A DNA stretch of 64,000 bases from Paracoccus sp. IB05 (GTDB lineage: Bacteria > Pseudomonadota > Alphaproteobacteria > Rhodobacterales > Rhodobacteraceae), in contig NZ_JAEFCF010000008.1 in the NCBI RefSeq assembly GCF_016405985.1, forward strand, positions 78,361 to 142,360, in the 5' to 3' direction. Each line of letters opens with the position of its first letter. Within the stretch, counting starts at the first letter, position 1. Below the pieces are notes generated by a model, which was not told the origin of the DNA, searched no databases, and saw nothing but the letters and a program-made list of their open reading frames with translations. Below, in pieces: positions 52,416 through 62,943 of the stretch. The position numbers were made by a program, and so were the translations under genes.

Positions 52416-53459
52416 ATGCCAGAGCGCCTGCCCCATCCTGACCAGATCCTGTCTCCGCTGCCGCGCAGTGCGCTTGCGGGACCTGCATCTGCGACCCGCC
52501 ATACGCTCGCGGGATCGCGGCATCTGTGGTGGGACAGCGCTGACCATCTGAGCCGGGGCGCCCCCCGGGCGGCACCGCTGGCGCAGCTTCCCGCGGCAGA
52601 GACCGCGGCGATCAGCCGGAGCCGCGCCGATCTGTGCGGCCTGACACTGGATCGGCCACGGATCATGGGCATCCTGAATGTCACCCCGGACAGCTTTTCC
52701 GATGGCGGGCGCCACAATGCCCTCGAGGCGGCGGTCGCCCGCGCCCGTGAGATGATCCGCGATGCGGAGATCCTGGATATCGGCGGCGAAAGCACCCGCC
52801 CCGGCGCCGCCGAGGTGCCGGTGGCCGAGGAAATCGAGCGCACCGCCCCGGTGATCCGTGCCCTGCGCGACGCCGGGATCACCACGCCGATCTCGATAGA
52901 CACCCGCAAGGCGCGCGTGGCCGAGGCCGCGCTGGAGGCCGGGGCCGATATCGTCAATGACGTGACCGCCCTGCGCTTCGACCCCGATATGGCGGCACTG
53001 GTGGCGGCGCGCGGCGTGCCGGTGGTGCTGATGCATTCGGTCGCCACGCCCGAGACGATGCAGAAACACGCGGTCTATGACGATGTGCTCTGGGCGGTGC
53101 GCGACCATCTTTATGAGCGGGTCGGCGCCGCGCTGAGCGCCGGGATCAGGCCGGAAAACCTGATCCTCGATCCCGGCATCGGCTTTGGCAAAACGACCGC
53201 GCATGACCTGCGGCTCTTGCGCGAGCTTGCAGGGTTTCATGATTTCGGGCTGCCGCTGCTGCTGGGCGCCTCGCGCAAGAAATTCATCGGCGCGCTGACC
53301 GGGGCGGCGACGCCTGCGGAACGCGTTACCGGATCGGTCGCGGTGGCCTTGCAGGGCGCCGCGATGGGCGCGCATATTCTGCGCGTCCATGACACCAGAG
53401 AGACCCGGCAGGCCCTGTCGATCTGGCAGGCGATCCAGGGCAATAACACTGAGGCCTGA
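52416..53459 (+). CDS. folP: Dihydropteroate synthase
   Basis: A 347-residue folate enzyme, target of sulfonamides. Both PROSITE-type patterns are visible: IMGILNVTPDSFSDGGR and LDIGGESTRPGA, then DIVNDVTALRF, ILDPGIGFGKT and LLLGASRKKFIG. The first 80 residues (to LCGLTLDRPRIMG) are not part of the TIM barrel and are longer than in E. coli; this is seen in other Rhodobacterales. ATG 52416 has CGGAG upstream. Confidence 0.94.
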   Translation: MPERLPHPDQILSPLPRSALAGPASATRHTLAGSRHLWWDSADHLSRGAPRAAPLAQLPAAETAAISRSRADLCGLTLDRPRIMGILNVTPDSFSDGGRHNALEAAVARAREMIRDAEILDIGGESTRPGAAEVPVAEEIERTAPVIRALRDAGITTPISIDTRKARVAEAALEAGADIVNDVTALRFDPDMAALVAARGVPVVLMHSVATPETMQKHAVYDDVLWAVRDHLYERVGAALSAGIRPENLILDPGIGFGKTTAHDLRLLRELAGFHDFGLPLLLGASRKKFIGALTGAATPAERVTGSVAVALQGAAMGAHILRVHDTRETRQALSIWQAIQGNNTEA

Positions 53460-53470
53460 GGGCATGAGGC

Positions 53471-53515
53471 CCGGATGCCAGGACCCCGTATACCAGGGCT
53501 CCGGATACCGGGAAG
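53471..53515 (+). repeat. 15-bp repeat units before glmM
   Basis: CCGGATG, CCGTATA and CCGGATA start at 53471, 53486 and 53501, exactly 15 bp apart, within the 86-bp folP-glmM gap. The period and core resemble the repeats in the STAS and cheA genes. Confidence 0.6.
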
Positions 53516-53545
53516 ATGGGCGCGGCCCGGCAAAGAGGATTGATC

Positions 53546-54889
53546 ATGTCTAAAAAGCTCTTCGGCACCGATGGCGTGCGCGGCCGGGCCAATACCTGGC
53601 CGATGACGGCCGAAATGGCCCTGAAGCTTGGCGCCGCCGCCGGGCGCTATTTCCGCCGCGACGGGTCGGCGGCGCATCGGGTGGTGATCGGCAAGGACAC
53701 AAGGCTTTCGGGCTATATGCTGGAAAACTCCCTGACCGCCGGGCTGACCTCGACGGGGATGAATGTGCTGCTGGTCGGGCCGGTGCCGACGCCTGGCGTG
53801 GGGTTCCTGACCCGCTCGATGCGCGCCGATCTCGGCGTGATGATCTCGGCCAGCCACAATCCGCATGAGGATAACGGCATCAAATTCTTCGGGCCGGACG
53901 GGTTCAAGCTCTCGGATGAGGCCGAGGCGGAAATCGAGGCCATGGTCGAGGGCGAGATCCAGCTGGCCGAGGCCCGCATGATCGGCCGCGCCAAACGGAT
54001 CGAAGACGGGCGCGGGCGCTATCAGGAATTCGTCAAGACCTCTTTCCCGGCGGGGCTGCGGCTTGACGGGCTGAAAGTGGTGGTCGATTGCGCCAATGGC
54101 GCCGCTTACCGCGCCGCGCCCGAAGTGCTGTGGGAACTTGGTGCCGAGGTGATTCCGGTCGGCGTCACCCCGAATGGCACCAATATCAACGAGAATTGCG
54201 GCTCGACCCATCCGCAGACCGCGGCCGAGGCGGTGATCACCCATGGCGCCGATCTGGGGATTGCGCTTGATGGCGATGCCGATCGGGTGATGATCCTTGA
54301 TGAGAATGGCATGGTCGCGGATGGCGATCAGTTCATGGCGCTGCTGGCAAGCCGCTGGGCGGCGGATGGGCGGCTGAAGGGCGGCGCACTGGTCGCGACG
54401 GTGATGTCTAATCTCGGGCTGGAGCGGTTTCTTGAGGCCAAAGGCCTGAGGCTGGAGCGCACCGCCGTGGGCGACCGCTATGTGGTGGAACGGATGCGTT
54501 CCGGTGGTTTCAACCTTGGCGGCGAGCAGTCGGGCCATATCGTGATGACCGATTACGCCACCACCGGCGACGGGCTCGCGGCGGCGCTGCAATTCCTCGC
54601 CGAGATGGCGCGGTCGGGGCAAAAAGCCTCCGAGCTTACGCATCAGTTCGAAACCGTGCCGCAGCTTCTGAAAAACGTCCGTTACACCGCCGGCGCGCAG
54701 CCCCTTGAAGATGCGCGGGTCAAGGCGGTGATCCAGGCCAGCGAAAAGCGTATCAATGGCAAGGGGCGCCTCCTGATCCGCAAATCCGGGACCGAGCCGC
54801 TGATCCGGGTGATGGCGGAATGCATCGACGCGGCCCTTCTGACCGAAGTGGTCGATGAGATCGCCGCCACCCTGGCAAGCGCCGGCTGA
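53546..54889 (+). CDS. glmM: Phosphoglucosamine mutase
   Basis: A 447-residue enzyme that converts glucosamine-6-phosphate to glucosamine-1-phosphate for peptidoglycan and lipid A. The phospho-serine loop is [15 protein letters not shown], the metal loop [16 protein letters not shown], the sugar loop GGEQSGHI and the C-terminal phosphate loop [15 protein letters not shown] 53546 ([16 protein letters not shown]) is the family start. It closes the folB-folP-glmM series. Confidence 0.96.
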   Translation: MSKKLFGTDGVRGRANTWPMTAEMALKLGAAAGRYFRRDGSAAHRVVIGKDTRLSGYMLENSLTAGLTSTGMNVLLVGPVPTPGVGFLTRSMRADLGVMISASHNPHEDNGIKFFGPDGFKLSDEAEAEIEAMVEGEIQLAEARMIGRAKRIEDGRGRYQEFVKTSFPAGLRLDGLKVVVDCANGAAYRAAPEVLWELGAEVIPVGVTPNGTNINENCGSTHPQTAAEAVITHGADLGIALDGDADRVMILDENGMVADGDQFMALLASRWAADGRLKGGALVATVMSNLGLERFLEAKGLRLERTAVGDRYVVERMRSGGFNLGGEQSGHIVMTDYATTGDGLAAALQFLAEMARSGQKASELTHQFETVPQLLKNVRYTAGAQPLEDARVKAVIQASEKRINGKGRLLIRKSGTEPLIRVMAECIDAALLTEVVDEIAATLASAG

Positions 54890-55009
54890 TCCCCACCGAT
54901 CCCGCAACCGATCACGAAACCGGGTGCTGACAGGGGCCAGGGTTTGCCTGACTGGTATCCCGCCCCTCTTTGCGCCAGGGTGGGGCAGGATATCCGACAG
55001 GAGGTCAGC

Positions 55010-55852
55010 ATGACCCTATTCACCCCGCTGCGCACCGCCCTTCTCGGCAGCGCATTCGCCCTGCCCTTCGCGGCCTTCGCGCAGGACACCCCGCCCGACC
55101 GGCTGGACCTGCAGGGCCATGAGGTCACCCGCAGCGAGAATGCCGATTTCGAACAGGTGATCAGCGTCGATGGCGTCGAGGTGCTGAAGGACGGGCAGGT
55201 CCTGCTCGACGGCACTACCGAAGTGGCGGGCCAGCAGGTCGTCACCGGCATCTCGGGCGCCGGCGGAAATGCCTGCAACAGCACCCCTTTCGTGCTGTCG
55301 CTGAAAGACGGCAAGCCGGTGATCGACGGGCCGATTGACAGCTGTTCCTGGTTCGAGATGACCCCGCAGGACGGCGCCCTGATCTTCCATTCCGAGGCCT
55401 TCCCCGGCAGCCCCGCCGAGATCTGGACATGGAGCCCGGTCTCAGGCCTGACCGAGGCCTCGCCCGAGGGCTTCACCCCAAAATCCGACCAGGGCTGGGA
55501 GAATTTCGCCAGCCTCGACAGCGCGCATCCCATTGACGCGCTTGGCTTTGCGCCGGTCTATGCCGAGATCAGAGCGGGCATGTCCGCTGCAGACTGGGAC
55601 GCCTATACCGGGATCCTGGCCCAGCTTGGCTCGGGGGATCTGGTCGAAGGCGGCTATCGCGGCAGTGCCTGCAACAAGCTGATCTGTGACACGGAATGGG
55701 CGATCCTGTGGATCGACCAGGCCAGCCAGCAGGCGTTCACGATGTGGAAGGCCGGCGATGACGAGATGCCGAAGACCTGGCCCGCCGATCCGGGAAGCTG
55801 GCCGGAATGGGTGCAGCTTGATGCCGGTTCATCGGCGGGCGGCGCGAACTGA
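55010..55852 (+). CDS. Secreted protein of unknown function
   Basis: A 280-residue protein with a signal peptide (ending AAFAQDT), so probably periplasmic. The mature part is acidic and Trp-rich, with Cys pairs GGNACNST / DSCSWFEM and SACNKLICDTEW that likely form disulfides. I do not recognise the family. ATG 55010 follows a strong AGGAGGT site. Convergent with the transporter gene and sharing a terminator with it. Confidence 0.78.
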   Translation: MTLFTPLRTALLGSAFALPFAAFAQDTPPDRLDLQGHEVTRSENADFEQVISVDGVEVLKDGQVLLDGTTEVAGQQVVTGISGAGGNACNSTPFVLSLKDGKPVIDGPIDSCSWFEMTPQDGALIFHSEAFPGSPAEIWTWSPVSGLTEASPEGFTPKSDQGWENFASLDSAHPIDALGFAPVYAEIRAGMSAADWDAYTGILAQLGSGDLVEGGYRGSACNKLICDTEWAILWIDQASQQAFTMWKAGDDEMPKTWPADPGSWPEWVQLDAGSSAGGAN

Positions 55853-55860
55853 GACAAAGC

Positions 55861-55891
55861 AAAAGGGCCGGAGCATCGCTCCGGCCCTTTT
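55861..55891. terminator. Bidirectional terminator
   Basis: Perfect 14-bp stem AAAAGGGCCGGAGC/GCTCCGGCCCTTTT with a 3-nt loop, between two convergent genes; gives a U-run on either strand. Confidence 0.92.
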
Positions 55892-55909
55892 CAGCCTGTC
55901 AGCCCGGGA

Positions 55910-57211
55910 TCAGACCTCTTTGCGGCCCGAGGCGATGATGCAGACCAGCGTGATCACCGCCGCCAGCAGCATGTAATAGCCGACATAGGCCATGCCGTAA
56001 TTCGCCTGCAGCCAGGTCGCGGCATAGGGTGCAAGCGAGGCGCCGAAGATTCCGGCAAAGTTGAAGGTGATCGAAGATCCCGTATAGCGCACCCTGGTCG
56101 GGAATGGCGCCGCCAATACCGCACCGATCACGCCATAGGTCAGCCCCATCAGGAACATGCCGATGGTGACAAAAAGGTAGATCGAGCTTTCATCCTCGGC
56201 CGTGCCCTGCATCAGCGGGCCAAGGAAGAACGAGAAGATCCCGATCAGAACCGTCACCACGATCAGAAAGCCGTAGCGGCCCACCCGATCCGCGACCTTG
56301 CCCGCAAAGGGGATCGCAAGGCCGAAGATCACCGAGCCGTAGATCTGGATCAGCAGAGCATCCTTGAACGGGATGCCCAGCGTCTTGATGTTATAGCCCA
56401 GAAGCCAGGCCGAGCAGATATAGAACAGCACGAAAGTCACCAGCGCCACGAAAGTTCCAAGGAACAGGTTGCGCTTGTGGTTTTTGAACACCTCGGCGAC
56501 CGGCACGCTCACGCGTTCCTCTTTCTCGATGGTTCTGGCAAATTCCGGGGTTTCCGAGATCGACATCCGCACCCAGAGCCCCAGCACGATCAGAAAGATC
56601 GAGGCGAGGAAGGGAAGACGCCAGCCCCAGGCCATGAACTGCTCTTCCGAGATGAAGTGCAGGAGAATCCAGAAGAAACCTGACGACAGGAACAGGCCCA
56701 CCGGCGCACCAAGCTGCGGGAACATGCCATACCAGGACCGCTTGCCCTCGGGCGCGTTTTCCGTGGCCAGGAGCACCGCGCCGCCCCATTCGCCGCCCAG
56801 GCCAAAGCCCTGACCAAAGCGGCACAGCGCCAGGAGCATGGGGGCTGCAACGCCGATCTGCGCATAGGTCGGCAACATGCCGATGATGACGGTCGAGACC
56901 CCCATGGTCAGCAGCGCCGCCACAAGCGTCGCCTTGCGGCCGATGCGGTCGCCAAAATGGCCAAAGACAATGGCACCGAAGGGTCGCGCGAAAAAGGCGA
57001 TCGAGAAAGTCGCAAACGAGGCCAGCAGCGCGGTCATCGGGTCAGAACCCGGGAAGAACAGCGCTGGGAAGACCAGAACGGCGGCAGTGGCATAGGCGTA
57101 GAAGTCGAAGAATTCGATAGTGGTGCCGATCAGACTAGCCAGCAGCACACGCCGCGGCGAATTCTTCGGCCCTTCGGCGGCGCTGCCGCCGGCCAGAGTG
57201 GTGTCAGACAT
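55910..57211 (-). CDS. MFS transporter, metabolite:H+ symporter (MHS) family
   Basis: A 433-residue transporter with twelve predicted helices. MHS markers: the opening ASLIGTTIEFFDFYAYATAA, GHFGDRIGRKATLV between helices 2 and 3, RFGQGFGLGGEWGGAVLLATENAPEGKR (key GEWGGA) and the central basic loop. Relatives carry organic acids or osmolytes such as citrate, alpha-ketoglutarate, shikimate and proline/betaine. The substrate cannot be read from the sequence. Single gene. Confidence 0.9.
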   Translation of the reverse strand: MSDTTLAGGSAAEGPKNSPRRVLLASLIGTTIEFFDFYAYATAAVLVFPALFFPGSDPMTALLASFATFSIAFFARPFGAIVFGHFGDRIGRKATLVAALLTMGVSTVIIGMLPTYAQIGVAAPMLLALCRFGQGFGLGGEWGGAVLLATENAPEGKRSWYGMFPQLGAPVGLFLSSGFFWILLHFISEEQFMAWGWRLPFLASIFLIVLGLWVRMSISETPEFARTIEKEERVSVPVAEVFKNHKRNLFLGTFVALVTFVLFYICSAWLLGYNIKTLGIPFKDALLIQIYGSVIFGLAIPFAGKVADRVGRYGFLIVVTVLIGIFSFFLGPLMQGTAEDESSIYLFVTIGMFLMGLTYGVIGAVLAAPFPTRVRYTGSSITFNFAGIFGASLAPYAATWLQANYGMAYVGYYMLLAAVITLVCIIASGRKEV

Positions 57212-57377
57212 TTCTCAATCCGGGTAATTTTGTTTCACTGGCGGGTCGCTTTTCGCAATCCGCGCTGCGTGCTGGCGGTAACGGTTTGTCAACACCTGTT
57301 AAAGGCGCAAAGCGCGGGTGACTGTCCGGGTTGCGAAAAATGCATGGCTTGCATGGTTCACCGTCTGGCGCTGACCG

Positions 57378-58004
57378 CTAAAGCAAATACGAAAACAGCA
57401 CTGCCAGCACGACAAGAGCCTGGAACAGCGTAACCAGGCCCTGCATGACAGGGATGCCCGCCTGCGGGTGGTCTGACCTTTGGCCTGTGCTCTCCTCCTT
57501 CTGCAAAGGCGGAAGCTGCCGCAGCGGGCCAAACCGGAAAGTTTCCTGTTCCGAGGTGAATCCCAACCCGGCAAACATGCGCGCCGAGGCTGTATTCCCC
57601 GCCCAGACATGCGCTGTCAGATTGGTGGTATCCTTTGCCACGGCCAGATCCACGACGCTCTGCGCCAGCGCGCGACCGATCCCCTGGCCGCGCCATTCCG
57701 GCAGAACCGCAATGTCATGAATAACAATCTCGGCCCAGGCGCCGCGCGTCATCGAGGCCCGGAACCAGACATATCCCAGAAAGGCATCCCCACCGAAAGC
57801 GGCGTGGATTTCGCGGCTCTCCGGCAGGTCAGTGCCATCCCCATCCTGAAAGCTTTGCAATATTCCCGGCTCGAAACTGCTCTTATGCATATCAGAGGCG
57901 AAGGCCCAGGGCTGGCGGGCGCGATGCTCTTCCAGCGTCAGGCGGCTGAGGGTAAGAATGTCCCCGATCACTTCGGGCGGAGCAGGCCGGATCTGCGGGG
58001 TCAA
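57378..58004 (-). CDS. GNAT acetyltransferase with C-terminal membrane helix
   Basis: A 208-residue protein. Residues 1-165 are a complete GNAT domain: DIAVLPEWRGQGIGRALAQ holds the acetyl-CoA loop R-G-Q-G-I-G, and NTASARMFAGLGF is the C-terminal motif. After a charged linker the last 25 residues (PVMQGLVTLFQALVVLAVLFSYLL is the helix, ending at the stop) form a transmembrane segment. A tail-anchored GNAT is unusual. Not in an operon with ilvC, from which it is separated by a terminator. Substrate unknown. Confidence 0.82.
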   Translation of the reverse strand: MTPQIRPAPPEVIGDILTLSRLTLEEHRARQPWAFASDMHKSSFEPGILQSFQDGDGTDLPESREIHAAFGGDAFLGYVWFRASMTRGAWAEIVIHDIAVLPEWRGQGIGRALAQSVVDLAVAKDTTNLTAHVWAGNTASARMFAGLGFTSEQETFRFGPLRQLPPLQKEESTGQRSDHPQAGIPVMQGLVTLFQALVVLAVLFSYLL

Positions 58005-58026
58005 CCGTCACTCCCCTGAAAGAAGA

Positions 58027-58052
58027 AGGGCGCCGGATCTCTCCGGCGCCCT
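58027..58052 (-). terminator. Terminator of ilvC
   Basis: Perfect 11-bp stem AGGGCGCCGGA/TCCGGCGCCCT with loop TCTC, then a U/C-rich tail in the minus-strand transcript (CTTCTTTC). Confidence 0.85.
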
Positions 58053-58064
58053 GTTACTTTGCAA

Positions 58065-59699
<1,635 letters not shown>

Positions 59700-59709
59700 T
59701 CAGACTTAG

Positions 59710-59883
59710 CCGATCATCATAGAACTGGTAAAAAAGGCCAGATCGAAAGGAAAGTGCGCCTCGCCCGGCTATCTGCCTTACTGCTCGGGGGGCAATGGGC
59801 ACGGCTATACCGTCGATGTGATCGTGGCGGATGACAAAGGCAAAGCGCCGGCAAGCGTGACTACAGGCATCGGGTGCGACTGA
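59710..59883 (+). pseudogene. Possible C-terminal remnant of a lost gene
   Basis: Between the two Lrp genes an open frame of 57 codons (59710-59880, stop 59881-59883) ends in YTVDVIVADDKGKAPASVT and GIGCD, preceded by CASPGYLPYCSGGNGHG. It has a protein-like pattern with three cysteines but no ATG, GTG or ribosome site before the coding-like part. It may be the end of a decayed gene. Family not recognised. Confidence 0.4.
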
Positions 59884-59915
59884 CGCAGGACGCCACCAAA
59901 GGAAAGGAAAGCGGC

Positions 59916-60380
59916 ATGACCATCGCCGGGCTGGATGAGACCGACCGCGCCATTCTTCGCGACCTCGCGATGGATGCCAACCTCGGCGCCGGCGAGATCG
60001 GGCGGCGCCATGGCCTGTCGCAGCCCGCCACCTGGCGGCGGATCCGGCGGCTGGAAGAGACCGGCGTGATCAAAGGCCGCCGGGTCGAGGTTGACCGCGC
60101 AAGCCTCGGCTTTGGCGTGACGGTGTTTCTTGGGATCAAACTGGCGACCAAAGGCCGCGTCAGCCTTGAGGATTTTGAACGCGCCGCCACCGCCATTCCC
60201 GAAGTCCAGGTCGTGCAGCATGTGCTGGGCCTGTTCGACTACCGTCTGCGCGTCGTCGCCCGCGATCTCGCGGATTTCGAACGTGTGCTGCGGCGGCGGG
60301 TGATGACGCTGCCCGGGGTCGGCAATGTCGAGGCCAATGTCGTCCTGACCGAAGAGCGCCGCCCCGGGCCTTTCGGCTGA
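59916..60380 (+). CDS. Lrp/AsnC family regulator (second of two)
   Basis: A 154-residue Lrp-type regulator (LDETDRAILRDLAMDANLG, LSQPATWRRIRRLEETGVI, then the RAM domain). It is about as long as the first and clearly paralogous, sharing the Q-x-T-x-W-R-R-I recognition helix. ATG 59916 has GGAAAGGAAAG upstream. It lies 73 bp before the class V aminotransferase gene, which it probably regulates. Confidence 0.9.
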   Translation: MTIAGLDETDRAILRDLAMDANLGAGEIGRRHGLSQPATWRRIRRLEETGVIKGRRVEVDRASLGFGVTVFLGIKLATKGRVSLEDFERAATAIPEVQVVQHVLGLFDYRLRVVARDLADFERVLRRRVMTLPGVGNVEANVVLTEERRPGPFG

Positions 60381-60453
60381 TCCTTCGGGGTGAAATTCCG
60401 GTGGCGGAGCCCTGCCTGCGGCGCTAGCGTCACGCTGCCACAGGAGGAATATA

Positions 60454-61578
60454 ATGAAACTGCCGCATGACCATATCGACCCCGAGGGGCTGGAGGAATT
60501 TTCGGTCGTCTTCACCGACCGTTCGCTGAACCATATGTCAGCGCGGTTCCAGCAGGTGATGCGCGATGTCTCGGGCTGGCTGCGCGAGGTCTATAATGGC
60601 AGCGCCGTGGCACTGGTTCCCGGCGGCGGCACCTATGCGATGGAATCGGTTGCGCGCCAGTTCGGCCGTGGCCGCGCCTTGGTCGTGCGCAACGGATTTT
60701 TCTCGTTCCGCTGGAGCCAGATCTTCGACATGGGTGGTTTTGCGAGCGAGGTCGAGGTCGCCATGGCCCGCGCCGCCGGCAATGACCCGACCTCGCCTTT
60801 CGCACCGCCTCCTGTCGGGGAAGTGGTCGCGAAGATCCGCGAGAGCAGGCCTGACGCCGTTTTCGCACCGCATGTCGAAACCGCCTCCGGCATCATCCTG
60901 CCCGATGATTACATCCGCCAGATCGGCGAGGCCGCGCGCGAGGTCGGTGCGCTGTTTGTGCTTGATTGCATTGCATCGGGCACGATCTGGGTCGATATGG
61001 CCGCGCTCTCGGTCGATGTGCTGATTTCGGCGCCGCAAAAGGGCTGGTCGTCCTCGCCGGCCGCCGGGATCGTCGTGCTGGGCCCGCGCGCCGAGGAACG
61101 CCTCGCCGAGAGCACGTCGAACAGCTTCGCTTTGGATCTGAAGAAATGGCGCGCGATCATGAAGGCCTATGAGGATGGCGGTCACGCCTATCATGCCACC
61201 CTGCCGACCGATGCGATCCTCGCCTTCCGCGACGCGATGCAGGAAACCCTCGAGATGGGGCTGGACGCCGCGAAAGAGGCGCAATGGGATCTGGGCCGCA
61301 AAGTCCGCGCTGAACTGGCCGCGCGCGGCATCCGCTCGGTCGCAGCCGAAGGCTTTGCTGCCCCCGGCGTTGTGGTCAGCTATACCGAGGATCCCGCCAT
61401 CCAGAACGGTGCCAAATTCCGCACCGAGGGCGTCCAGATCGCCGCAGGTGTGCCTTTGCAGATCAATGAGGGCGAGGCCTTCCGCAGCTTCCGGCTCGGG
61501 CTGTTCGGTCTCGACAAGCTGAAGGATGTCGATGGCACTGTCGCGCGGCTGACCCGCGCACTTGACAGGGTGATCTGA
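60454..61578 (+). CDS. Class V aminotransferase
   Basis: A 374-residue PLP enzyme of the alanine/serine--glyoxylate aminotransferase type. ALVPGGGTYAMESVARQFG is the PLP-phosphate segment, LDCIASGTIWVDM holds the PLP-ring Asp, and the Schiff-base Lys is in SAPQKGWSSSP. Proteins of this type transaminate small amino acids with glyoxylate or pyruvate. AGGAGGAA precedes ATG 60454. With the Lrp gene just upstream, an amino-acid-responsive role is likely; the exact substrate is unknown. Confidence 0.87.
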   Translation: MKLPHDHIDPEGLEEFSVVFTDRSLNHMSARFQQVMRDVSGWLREVYNGSAVALVPGGGTYAMESVARQFGRGRALVVRNGFFSFRWSQIFDMGGFASEVEVAMARAAGNDPTSPFAPPPVGEVVAKIRESRPDAVFAPHVETASGIILPDDYIRQIGEAAREVGALFVLDCIASGTIWVDMAALSVDVLISAPQKGWSSSPAAGIVVLGPRAEERLAESTSNSFALDLKKWRAIMKAYEDGGHAYHATLPTDAILAFRDAMQETLEMGLDAAKEAQWDLGRKVRAELAARGIRSVAAEGFAAPGVVVSYTEDPAIQNGAKFRTEGVQIAAGVPLQINEGEAFRSFRLGLFGLDKLKDVDGTVARLTRALDRVI

Positions 61579-61601
61579 AGATCCGGGGTGATCTGAGGAC
61601 C

Positions 61602-61628
61602 GGGGGGCCGTCTGGCCCCCCTTTTTTC
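61602..61628 (+). terminator. Terminator of the class V aminotransferase
   Basis: Perfect 8-bp stem GGGGGGCC/GGCCCCCC, loop GTCT, followed by TTTTTT. Confidence 0.92.
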
Positions 61629-61648
61629 CTGCACTTTTCAGCCGGGCC

Positions 61649-62122
61649 TTACGATTTCAGCCCGGTCTCGCGCAAAATCCCGCGACGCTTGGCCTCGTAA
61701 TAATAGCCATTGGCATACCACTTCTCGGCCCGGTCCTGGCTGCCATCCGAGACCATCCAGGCGCCGCGGAGATATTTCCCGGCATAGCGCAGATTGGTCT
61801 CGGCATTCAGCAACCCTTCGGGCGGGCCATTATAGCCCATGGTCCTTGCGGTCTGCGGATGGATCTGCAGCAGCCCGTAATAGGGCCCGTTGCGCGCCGC
61901 CGGATTATAGCCGCTCTCGCGCCTGATCATCCGGTGCAAAAGGCTCTCCGGGATCTGATGCTCTGCCGCATATTTGCGGATCAGGGCCCGCATCTCGGGC
62001 GTCTCCCCGGCATTGAGCCCCTGCGAGGGCGGCGGCCCCGCAGGTTCCCGGCGCGAACAGGCCACGAGGGCCAGGGGCGCAACAAGAGCAAGGGCAAGCA
62101 AAGAGCGGCGGTCCGGATGCAT
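61649..62122 (-). CDS. Lipoprotein lytic transglycosylase (SLT domain)
   Basis: A 157-residue small murein transglycosylase. The N-terminus is a lipoprotein signal with lipobox LVAC, Cys22. The SLT domain has catalytic Glu69 in MIRRESGYNPAARNG, GLLQIHPQTARTMGY and NLRYAGKYLR. At this length it is a minimal domain, anchored to a membrane by lipid. ATG 62122 gives the signal; the frame is open 65 codons further but with no coding pattern. Confidence 0.88.
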   Translation of the reverse strand: MHPDRRSLLALALVAPLALVACSRREPAGPPPSQGLNAGETPEMRALIRKYAAEHQIPESLLHRMIRRESGYNPAARNGPYYGLLQIHPQTARTMGYNGPPEGLLNAETNLRYAGKYLRGAWMVSDGSQDRAEKWYANGYYYEAKRRGILRETGLKS

Positions 62123-62367
62123 CCTGAGGGCTTTCGGGTAAGGGTTGCAGATATGACGGGCGTGGCTTTGTTTTCTCCGGACCAGGACAGCCCCGGTCTT
62201 CGCGAGCCTTTGGCGCGGGTTTATGCGCTCGCCCGTCTTCCGGCAAGGGCAAGGCCGGACACCCGATTGCGCAACGGCAGACCCTTGCCGGCATCCGCTG
62301 TCATGCCCCTGTTTCACTCAGCCGCCAGGAAGAGGTAACGCCCCGGAGATCAGCCGTCACCAGGGGG
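62123..62367. other. Region upstream of the lytic transglycosylase gene
   Basis: About 245 bp with no convincing gene; open frames are basic/Pro-rich noise. Confidence 0.35.
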
Positions 62368-62395
62368 TTGCACAGGGGTCGCGCCCATATATAGT
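62368..62395 (+). promoter_or_regulatory. Candidate sigma70 promoter
   Basis: TTGCAC (62368-62373), 16 bp, TATAGT (62390-62395). It points toward a short coding-like region that ends in a strong terminator. Confidence 0.55.
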
Positions 62396-62506
62396 CGGCT
62401 CGTCCGGATCGGTGGAACAGTATGGGGCCGAAGCCCTCTCCGCCGCCCGGACCGACCGGGCCAAATACGGTGCGGCCATACCAGCTGAAGGCAGGAGCCG
62501 ACGGAT

Positions 62507-62792
62507 ATGGAAGGCAAAAGCTCTGGATATAAGGCGAAGAAGGCCGGGGTTGCGGCGGGCCTTGTGCTGCCCTGCGGCTGTTTTCTGCCCCATGCCCGTC
62601 TTCACAGCCCCCGCCCCCGTTCCAGCTGCCCCCATTGTAGTTGCCCCTGTCCCGGCGGCCTTCGCGTCACCGGGCTGTGTTCCGGGCATCGCCGTTTCGC
62701 GCCTCACCGCCGCGCAACCGGCCCCTTCTTCCGGCAAAGTTGCAGCTGGCCGCATCCTGGTCAGCAAACCATCCGTCCTGTCCGCCAGATGA
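62507..62792 (+). pseudogene. Possible small exported protein gene with a frameshift
   Basis: ATG 62507 has CAGGAG nine bases upstream and starts MEGKSSGYKAKKAGVAAGLVL, like a basic n-region plus hydrophobic core. In that frame the continuation is Cys/His/Arg noise, but another frame from about 62580 gives PAAVFCPMPVFTAPAPVPAA and then runs in protein-like codons to a TGA at 62790-62792. A single shift near 62575 would join them into a 95-residue exported protein. A promoter at 62368 and terminator at 62839 fit. Family not recognised; could be chance. Confidence 0.35.
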
Positions 62793-62838
62793 ACACGCAG
62801 ACGAGCCTTCGGACGACACCATCGAGAAATCCATATCG

Positions 62839-62870
62839 GGCGCGTGCTGGTCACGCGCCTTTTTCTTTTT
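62839..62870 (+). terminator. Strong Rho-independent terminator
   Basis: Perfect 8-bp stem GGCGCGTG/CACGCGCC, 5-nt loop, followed by TTTTTCTTTTT. It needs a plus-strand transcript upstream, presumably from the promoter at 62368. Confidence 0.9.
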
Positions 62871-62943
62871 CCGCAGCCGGCCGCAGCCGGGTTTGCTCTG
62901 CCCCGGGAAACGCCCCGCGGCGGATGGCAGAGAGTAATATGTG

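Noticed and set aside
62357..62854. Minus-strand frame opposite the promoter-terminator unit
   Set aside because: Runs against a strong plus-strand promoter and terminator and lacks a ribosome site and known motifs.
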